In this document: positions 19,422-24,780 of the stretch, piece after piece
How positions within the stretch are numbered: position 1 is the stretch's first letter
Layout: every line of letters starts with the position of its first letter
Virus record (IMG/VR): IMGVR_UViG_3300042935_000742
Span: 1-24,780 of that record
DNA from: a virus
Length of the DNA stretch: 24,780 nt
Reading direction: 5' to 3' (one strand)
Program-made: the position numbers and the translations under genes
The notes under the pieces: generated by a model
What the model saw: the letters and a program-made list of their open reading frames with translations, nothing else
What the model was told of the DNA's origin: nothing
The model's database searches: none

Positions 19422-21320
19422 CTATCGTTGGCGAGCCAGAGCGATCTGTGCTTTGCGCACAGAGACACTGGTCGTCGATGTCACTGTACTTGATGATTGC
19501 GCGGTGCGCAACTCAGCGATCGTTTCTTCATATGCAGGGAATGTCACGACGCTCACATCAAACAACTGCACTTCTCGCAACTCTCTGACCGATCGATCAC
19601 TCGACCATGAATCTTGTATCGTGCGAAAGGCAAACGACATCTGGCTCATATCACCGCGACGCATAGCAGAGATCACTCGTGCCGCATCAGGGTTGGCAGG
19701 GTCGAGATCAGCAGTGACCTTCAGGCCGCGCTCATCTTCTTCGAGCATCAGCGTGCCAGACTTCGTGCGTGCCAGTGGCACACCTTCGTGATCTATGAGC
19801 AGCCGCACATCAGCACCATCTTTGATCGTCTTCTGAAACGCGCCGCGCTTCACATACTCTGTAAATGGCATCGGCTCAGATGGTGAGTCGAACACTGCTG
19901 CATAACCGACTAGATGATTGCCATCACCCATCTCACGAAATTCCATTGTGGTATATGCGACTCGACGCTCATCAGCACCAGTCACGCACCATCGGTGTTC
20001 CATACTTGCTAGATCATCGGTCATCTCGATCATTGTAGCCATATCTGTATTCGCTGCGCGACTACTCGACTTCGAGTACTTCGGGTGTGACGGTTTGAGC
20101 AGATCATTGTCTGTGATGTACTTCGGGTTCTGTGGTCGGCCATTCTTTGAGAGATACAGGAAGGCATTGACGCGAGCCATCGCCCACTGCGCTCTGCTTA
20201 CATTCGGTCTGTGACTAGCAGAGAACGCACCTGCACCGCGTCGATACACCGACTTCAGTGCACCCAGAGATACGCGAGACCACTCAGGTTTATCTGCTTC
20301 CTTCATCTCGTCATTGTGCGTCTGTACTTTATTCTGCAGCGCAGTCTCGGTCGCCGCCGATAGCACTATGTTCCCAGTCTTGCCCTGTGCTGATAGCGGC
20401 TCGTTCTTGTCTGAGCCAATGATCTGATCTTTCGGTGGTGCAGGTGGGTCTGCTCTCTGCTCAGCATCTAGGCGTGTGACGATCTGCTCTGCATATCTCT
20501 GTGCTCTGAGTGCTGTGGCTTTGGTCGAGCCACCACCCCACAGCAGCATTGCGACCTGACCTGCGGTGATCTCGTCACCATCTACTGCTTCGAGATCGAC
20601 CAGATGGCGTGCTATCCATGCACCGATCTTGCGCCACTTGCCTTCACTCACTTCACCATCAGCCATGCGTCGTGCATCAGCGACAGTGGCAGGCATGAGA
20701 CCATCACCAGAGAGACCTTGCTCATGTAGTCGCAGGCCGCGTCGTGCAGATGCTCGCATGAACTCTGGTGCAGACAGATCGACTTCAGCACGCATCTCAT
20801 ATTTGGCTTGATCGATCTCGTCAGATGGCTGCTCTTGCAGCAGTCGATCTGGTATGACATTGAATCTGCATATGCCTTCTGGCGCGATGTCACCTTCTAC
20901 GATATGGCACATGCCATCACCTTCATAGAAAGCACAGTGAGCGCACATGCGGCCGATCGCTGCATCAGGTGACTCACGCTGATAGTCGCAGCCATCAGCA
21001 TCACTGGCCTGTGACCACATGCCATACTGCTCAGCGATCTGCTCTAGTGCTTCATACATAACTGACTGTCGTGGTGTCAGGTCATACTCATCATCATCGA
21101 TCTCTGTCTCGATCTCTGACTCACCTTCGATCATGTCATCGAGTGCTCTGATCTCGCCTAGTGGCTCGACATCTTCTGCCATCGAGACGACGACCATCTG
21201 ATCGATCGCATCTTGCTTTGACTGATGGCAGCCAATCGTGGTGTATGTGCCATCACTCTCTTGCTTGACTGTCGCATATGTCGCGCAGTCACTCTGCTGC
21301 TGAGATATCCCGTATGGCAT
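19422..21320 (-). CDS. Multidomain fusion ending in HK97-type prohead protease (S78), 632 aa
   Basis: The C-terminal part (about 455-605) is the serine protease that matures the prohead: HLVGYAAVFDSPSEP, VKRGAFQKTI, VRLLIDHEG with His511, MSQMSFAF with Ser562, and QLFDVSVVTFPAY. Before it lie at least four modules: residues 1-45 with CATYATVKQ and GCHQSKQDAIDQM; 104-153 with a Cys set (111, 126, 129, 138, 151) around MCAHCAFYEGDGMCHI; 205-285 with MPATVADARRMADGEVSEGK and AGQVAMLLWGGG; and 326-413 with RRGAGAFSASHR, QWAMARVNAFLYL and NPKYITDNDLLKPSHP. I recall each as a separate small domain near phage head genes. Usual S78 proteases have about 150-250 residues, so this is very long. The frame is unbroken; an internal start giving protease alone is possible. 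Confidence 0.85.
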   Translation of the reverse strand: MPYGISQQQSDCATYATVKQESDGTYTTIGCHQSKQDAIDQMVVVSMAEDVEPLGEIRALDDMIEGESEIETEIDDDEYDLTPRQSVMYEALEQIAEQYGMWSQASDADGCDYQRESPDAAIGRMCAHCAFYEGDGMCHIVEGDIAPEGICRFNVIPDRLLQEQPSDEIDQAKYEMRAEVDLSAPEFMRASARRGLRLHEQGLSGDGLMPATVADARRMADGEVSEGKWRKIGAWIARHLVDLEAVDGDEITAGQVAMLLWGGGSTKATALRAQRYAEQIVTRLDAEQRADPPAPPKDQIIGSDKNEPLSAQGKTGNIVLSAATETALQNKVQTHNDEMKEADKPEWSRVSLGALKSVYRRGAGAFSASHRPNVSRAQWAMARVNAFLYLSKNGRPQNPKYITDNDLLKPSHPKYSKSSSRAANTDMATMIEMTDDLASMEHRWCVTGADERRVAYTTMEFREMGDGNHLVGYAAVFDSPSEPMPFTEYVKRGAFQKTIKDGADVRLLIDHEGVPLARTKSGTLMLEEDERGLKVTADLDPANPDAARVISAMRRGDMSQMSFAFRTIQDSWSSDRSVRELREVQLFDVSVVTFPAYEETIAELRTAQSSSTVTSTTSVSVRKAQIALARQR

Positions 21321-21322
21321 AG

Positions 21323-21580
21323 TCAGTCAGTATCAGGTGTCAGCACGATGACAGCGTGAGTACTGCTTGCAGTCACCGCGTACAGCGTTTCTTTTTGTGG
21401 AATAAATAATGAAACCGATTCGCTATTTCCTAGATGGAAGCCTGTGCTCGATGTGACACTACTGCCGCCGAGATATACCTTGCCGCTTCCAGCGTTGTGC
21501 AAATACACAGTGCGGTTGAAATCATCTGACGGTACACACAGCACAGGTGCAGTACCGACTGAGACAGATATCGATCGCAT
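21323..21580 (-). CDS. Small beta-rich head-region protein, 85 aa
   Basis: Function unknown; possibly a head decoration or fitting protein. It is rich in beta strands: RTVYLHNAGSGKVYLGGSSV, then TGFHLGNSESVSLFIPQ and TLYAVTASSTHAVIVLTPDT. I recall the V-Y-L-G-G-x-x-V turn from small phage proteins of this kind. The central part has fewer GATC and more A/T (GGAATAAATAATG on the plus strand) than its neighbours, hinting at exchange. It is set with 2-base gaps between portal and protease fusion. Confidence 0.55.
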   Translation of the reverse strand: MRSISVSVGTAPVLCVPSDDFNRTVYLHNAGSGKVYLGGSSVTSSTGFHLGNSESVSLFIPQKETLYAVTASSTHAVIVLTPDTD

Positions 21581-21582
21581 GA

Positions 21583-22782
21583 CTAAGCCTTCGGCGGTTT
21601 GCTATCGACACCCAGTGTCGGTGCATCACCACCTTCGATACCTGCGATCGGTGCACCTGCGATACCGAGCACGAACTGGTCGCCACCTTCATACGGTTCA
21701 CGGTTCTCTTGCTCGCGTGCTTCGTTCGGTGACAGTGTGCCTGACATGATCTGCACCTGCTGTGCACGCACTCTGGTGATCAGGTCTGCACGCATGAACT
21801 CATCTGCATTGAATCTCACACGCTGAGTGAGTGGCAGCATCTCGCTGATCGCATCTTCCAGTCTGCGCATGAATGGCAGCAGTGTATATCGCACGAAGTT
21901 CACACCAGCCGATTCGATGTTCTGATATGTCTGTGAATCGCCACCTGTACCGAGTATCAGATGCAGTGGGATACGGTACACGCGAGCGATGTCTCTCACG
22001 ATCGCTTCACGATGTTCGAGCATCTGCATATCTGCAGCACTCGTGGTGATCGATCGCCACTTCAGGCCGCCTGTGAGTACAGCAGGTTTGCGTCGGCGCA
22101 CATGCGAGTCTTCCCATGTGTCGCGCAGTATCTGCGCCTGCTCTGTGGTGATCGTAGTGTCAGTCTCTAGCACGCTCGATGGTGTCGCGCCTTCGCCATA
22201 GAACTGAGATAGGAATCTATCCATCGCGATCGACATGCCGATGGTGTTCTTCATGGCTTCGAGTGGTGAGATACCTACCATCTGATTCGGTAGCAGCAAC
22301 CAGTGAATCGCTCTGAGATCAGTCGATGTCAGTGTTTGATTCTTGCCGAGCGTATAGACGATCGAACCATCGTCGGCATATACCTGACCCCTGATCTCTC
22401 GTGGGTGAATGTTCCGCATCTCTGATGGCAGACCACCTGCGGTGCGCGGTGCATAGATGTATGCGTTGCCATGTATCGCGAGTGTGAGCACAGTCTGGTG
22501 CACGAACTCGAACATGGTCTGATGCGCGTTCGGTTTCATCAGCACTGATGGTGTCGGCAGTTTCTCGATGCGACCTGCACGCTGCACAGTCAGTTCGAGT
22601 GGCATCGATGCGATCGAGTCAGCCAGAAGGTTCGTCGATGCTAGAACTGCAGACGATGCAAACGCTGTGAGTTCGGTGACGATCTCACCTGAATAGTTAT
22701 TGTAGAACGGTCGAGCGGTGATCTGATATGGGTCGATGCTCGTAGGTAGTGCGCGACGCTCAGTGTTCTTCCAGAGACTCAT
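21583..22782 (-). CDS. Portal protein, HK97 type, 399 aa
   Basis: Forms the dodecameric ring through which DNA enters and leaves the head. Family features in order: ASTNLLADSIASMPLELTVQ near residue 50-70, LTLAIHGNAYIYAPR, a wing region, HWLLLPNQMVGISPLEAMKN, and SQFYGEGATPSSVLETDTTI. The stem and crown part has HREAIVRDIARVYRIPLHLI and SAGVNFVRYTLLPFMRRLED, ending with NEAREQENREPYEGGDQFVL, the usual N-E-x-R-x-x-E-x-x-P motif. Length is normal for the family. The start overlaps the 46-residue membrane peptide stop as ATGA. Confidence 0.95.
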   Translation of the reverse strand: MSLWKNTERRALPTSIDPYQITARPFYNNYSGEIVTELTAFASSAVLASTNLLADSIASMPLELTVQRAGRIEKLPTPSVLMKPNAHQTMFEFVHQTVLTLAIHGNAYIYAPRTAGGLPSEMRNIHPREIRGQVYADDGSIVYTLGKNQTLTSTDLRAIHWLLLPNQMVGISPLEAMKNTIGMSIAMDRFLSQFYGEGATPSSVLETDTTITTEQAQILRDTWEDSHVRRRKPAVLTGGLKWRSITTSAADMQMLEHREAIVRDIARVYRIPLHLILGTGGDSQTYQNIESAGVNFVRYTLLPFMRRLEDAISEMLPLTQRVRFNADEFMRADLITRVRAQQVQIMSGTLSPNEAREQENREPYEGGDQFVLGIAGAPIAGIEGGDAPTLGVDSKPPKA

Positions 22783-22919
22783 GCGAGCAGACCACCGAGT
22801 GCGATCAGTCCTGCGCCTGCGACTATCAGCGCGAGTGAGATCGAGATCATCGATACACCTATGACGACACAGATGCCGCCAAGTACTTCTATACCTGTAG
22901 TGAGTGCTCGCCTAGTCAT
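22779..22919 (-). CDS. Membrane peptide between terminase and portal, 46 aa
   Basis: A short gene found by hand translation, overlapping both neighbours by ATGA. After MTRRALTTGIEV come two hydrophobic stretches (GGICVVIGVSMISISLALIV and AGAGLIALGGLLA), either one long or two short transmembrane segments. The exact fit between two essential genes and the intact frame argue that it is real. I recall similar tiny hydrophobic proteins at this place in actinophages. Function unknown. Confidence 0.65.
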   Translation of the reverse strand: MTRRALTTGIEVLGGICVVIGVSMISISLALIVAGAGLIALGGLLA

Positions 22920-24424
22920 GACCATACCTGCACGATGTTAGGTGATATAGCGGCCGTCTGTCTTGATGTCGCTCTATCGAGTGCCATCACGAGTGCGATG
23001 GCTGCATCGATCTTACGCTTTGATTTACCTTTCGACAACCGCCAACCCTGATCTGTCATGCGCTGTGCTGCACTGAGTACCTGATCTGTGTATGTCGGTG
23101 AGCCATCATGTGTGATCTTTCGATTGACGATCTGCTCATATGCGTGACCGCACGCAGGTATCATGCGGCCGCTCGACTGTGGGAACTCGACCATCGGCAG
23201 ACCGTCATCTGATAGATGCTCTGCTGATCTCTGAAAGTATGCAGGGTCATAGACGATCTCTTGCACCGTGTATGTGCGATGTATCTGGCGCAGGTACTGC
23301 TCGACACTGGCCACATCAACACCTTCGTCACGCGGCTGCCATATCTGTGAGCGTGTCACGACGACACCATCATGCTGCGGCTGTGCGATGACCACCGCGA
23401 TCGAGTCATGCTTCAGTGCCATGTCGAGACCGACCCACACTGGTAGATCGATATCGATCGAGCGATCAGATCGACACGCTTCCCAAGCACCTGCAGGCAG
23501 CCACGACTCTTGTGCACGCACCCACTGATTCAATCGCCAACGACGGAAGGCTGCTTCGTCTGTCTGCATCATCGCGGTAGTCATGTCATCTCGATCTAGT
23601 AGTCGCTCATAGAGATTCGGGTTCGATATTGCCCATGCCTTCTGATCATCGATCGCACACTCGGCAGGTGCTTCCCACCACCAGAAACCGAATGATGGGT
23701 CATCGATCTCACCTGCTGCGCACTGCTTCCCATACTGGTAGAGACGACCTGCCACTGTGTCTAGGTCATATCCTGCTGTCGTGATCGAGACGATGAGTGG
23801 CTCTAGTCGTGCACCAGAGCCGAGCGTCATCTGGTCATAGAGATCACTGGTGCTCTGATTCCAAAGTTCGTCGAATAGCACGAGCGATGGATTGAGTCCA
23901 GCCTGACCCTTGAACTCTGATGAGAGCACACGCAAGATCGAACCGAAGCGCGGCATCTCGATGACATCGCGATACACCTTGCACTCTGCTGCGAGTAGCG
24001 GTGATGACATGACCTGAGTCTTCGCTTCATTGAATATGATGCGTGCCTGCTGACGATCACCAGCGACGACATAGTTCTCTGCACCAGACTCACCTGCGAT
24101 CAGACCGTACACAGCGATCGCACTGCCCATCAAAGACTTCCCATGCTTGCGCGGCAGGCCGATCATCGCACGCCTGTATCTGAGTCTGCCTTGTGGTGTG
24201 CGCTCATAGAGAGCACGCAGCAGCCACTTCTGCCATGCAGTGAACTCTAGGTTTGACCCTGCGCGGAATCCTTTGAGAACGAGAAAGTGTTCGCGTGCGA
24301 AGTTGATGATCTCATCACCGTCGGTCGCAGTGTGTAGTCGTGGCGTGTAGAAGGTCGGCTGCCATCTAGCCGTTGGCTGCATTCCGTTTCGCTTCGATGC
24401 GTCGCCTGATGTCTTGGAACTCAT
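22916..24424 (-). CDS. terL: Terminase large subunit, 502 aa
   Basis: Motor and nuclease of DNA packaging. The ATPase has Walker A GLPRKHGKS (89-97), Walker B LVLFDE (181-186) with the catalytic Glu, and the coupling motif SITTAG (213-218). The RNase-H-like nuclease has three acids in place: VGLDMALKHD (Asp334), IVYDPAYF (Asp393) and KIDAAIALVMALDRA (Asp473). I chose ATG at 24424, with AGGGG 12 bases upstream, which overlaps the small terminase gene by 59 bases; a later in-frame ATG (24382) would cut the overlap but has a weaker site. It overlaps the 46-residue gene by ATGA. Confidence 0.95.
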   Translation of the reverse strand: MSSKTSGDASKRNGMQPTARWQPTFYTPRLHTATDGDEIINFAREHFLVLKGFRAGSNLEFTAWQKWLLRALYERTPQGRLRYRRAMIGLPRKHGKSLMGSAIAVYGLIAGESGAENYVVAGDRQQARIIFNEAKTQVMSSPLLAAECKVYRDVIEMPRFGSILRVLSSEFKGQAGLNPSLVLFDELWNQSTSDLYDQMTLGSGARLEPLIVSITTAGYDLDTVAGRLYQYGKQCAAGEIDDPSFGFWWWEAPAECAIDDQKAWAISNPNLYERLLDRDDMTTAMMQTDEAAFRRWRLNQWVRAQESWLPAGAWEACRSDRSIDIDLPVWVGLDMALKHDSIAVVIAQPQHDGVVVTRSQIWQPRDEGVDVASVEQYLRQIHRTYTVQEIVYDPAYFQRSAEHLSDDGLPMVEFPQSSGRMIPACGHAYEQIVNRKITHDGSPTYTDQVLSAAQRMTDQGWRLSKGKSKRKIDAAIALVMALDRATSRQTAAISPNIVQVWS

Positions 24425-24780
24425 GTTGTTTGATATCCCCTATGCCTAGCGTCGCTCTGTCAGTAGGTGAGAATCCTATCTGAGCGAGCAGACTCGTGAT
24501 CTGTCGGTCGATCTCTCGCAGACCGCGACGCTCACGCCATGCAGTCGCATCTGTGAACACCATCTGTCTGAGCACACTGCGCTCATCAGTCATCTCACAC
24601 GCCATCAGAACTAGATCACCGTCGAGTGATGGCCTGAGCCATGACGCGCCAGAAGTCCAGACACGCACCCAGAGTGCGCGGCCATGCTGACCTAGCGGCC
24701 GATGCGGTTCAGGTGTCTGCGATGCCAGAGATGGCAGTGCAGTGATCGATGCCTGCGATGGCAGTTTGCGACCACCGACA
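24366..24780 (-). CDS. terS: Terminase small subunit, P27 type, 5' end outside the window
   Basis: DNA-recognition subunit of the packaging terminase. The frame is open to the right edge with no start codon beyond the GTG at 24668, so the true start is outside. The visible 137 residues begin GGRKLPSQASITALPS, continue with GRALWVRVWTSGASWLRPSL and DGDLVLMACEMTDERSVL, then helices with REIDRQITSLLAQIGFSPTD and RATLG. The W near an aspartate-rich turn and the I-G-F-S-P-T-D-R end match the P27 family (usually L-G-L-T-P-x-x-R). The GTG at 24668 would cut off a family-like N-terminus, so it is not the start. Confidence 0.8.
   Translation of the reverse strand, partial: VGGRKLPSQASITALPSLASQTPEPHRPLGQHGRALWVRVWTSGASWLRPSLDGDLVLMACEMTDERSVLRQMVFTDATAWRERRGLREIDRQITSLLAQIGFSPTDRATLGIGDIKQHEFQDIRRRIEAKRNAANG

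Noticed and set aside
19340-19468. Longer start of the capsid gene at 19468
   Set aside because: The extension overlaps the protease gene and lacks a ribosome binding site; ATG at 19339 has GAAGGAA in front and begins the normal delta domain.
1-24780. tRNA genes, insertion sequences, integrase or attachment site
   Set aside because: No cloverleaf-like sequence, transposase or recombinase motif was seen on either strand; the inverted repeats found are short and regulatory in place.

Overview
The window is about the first 25 kb of a tailed double-stranded DNA phage (Caudoviricetes, siphovirus type), read from the antisense side: every gene I can support is on the minus strand, so transcription runs from the right edge to the left edge. 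The host is probably an actinomycete. Evidence for this is a phage-encoded WhiB-type iron-sulfur regulator, an r1t-like holin with an M15 endolysin, and two exported proteins with Thr/Pro-rich linkers (TTTT, VPDTT) of the kind I associate with Acidimicrobiia such as Ilumatobacter. The host class is inference; no search was run. No integrase, CI-type repressor, DNA polymerase or tRNA gene is visible, so lifestyle cannot be decided here.

Layout in direction of transcription. (1) Packaging and head, 24780-16744: P27-type small terminase (start outside the window), large terminase, a 46-residue membrane peptide, HK97-type portal, a small beta-rich protein, a 632-residue multidomain fusion ending in an S78 prohead protease, major capsid protein followed by a 10-bp-arm hairpin, then head-tail connector genes. 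(2) Tail, 16731-9835: a 56-residue protein, tail tube, tail assembly chaperones G and GT joined by a -1 frameshift at C_CCT_TTG, a gp10-like protein, a 938-residue tape measure, a hub-like minor tail protein, a receptor-binding-type protein and a 64-residue companion. (3) Surface protein and lysis, 9829-7237: an exported PA14-domain protein on a Thr/Pro stalk, then a two-helix membrane peptide, holin, M15 endolysin and a one-helix membrane protein. (4) A small HTH protein, a metallophosphoesterase and a conserved unknown, 7271-5603. (5) After a 133-bp non-coding gap, a replication and recombination block, 5469-1026: YqaJ exonuclease, Erf-like annealing protein, a PD-(D/E)XK-like protein, WhiB, an unknown, a Cys-rich nuclease-like protein, a winged-helix replication protein and an exported lysozyme-like enzyme. 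(6) A 210-bp gap with a strong sigma70-type promoter and a perfect palindrome at its start site, driving small early-type genes (815-1) that run off the left edge.

Genes are tightly packed, mostly with ATGA or TGATG overlaps or gaps of a few bases, suggesting long translationally coupled operons. There is no stretch above 300 bases without a gene. Most of the window is rich in GATC; a block of almost 1 kb (9692-10688) has none and is AT-richer, marking the distal part of the receptor-binding gene as recently exchanged.

Most unusual items: the exported PA14 stalk protein, the exported lysozyme-like enzyme inside the replication operon, the recoded tail chaperone, the multidomain protease fusion, and the promoter-operator region at 836-934.
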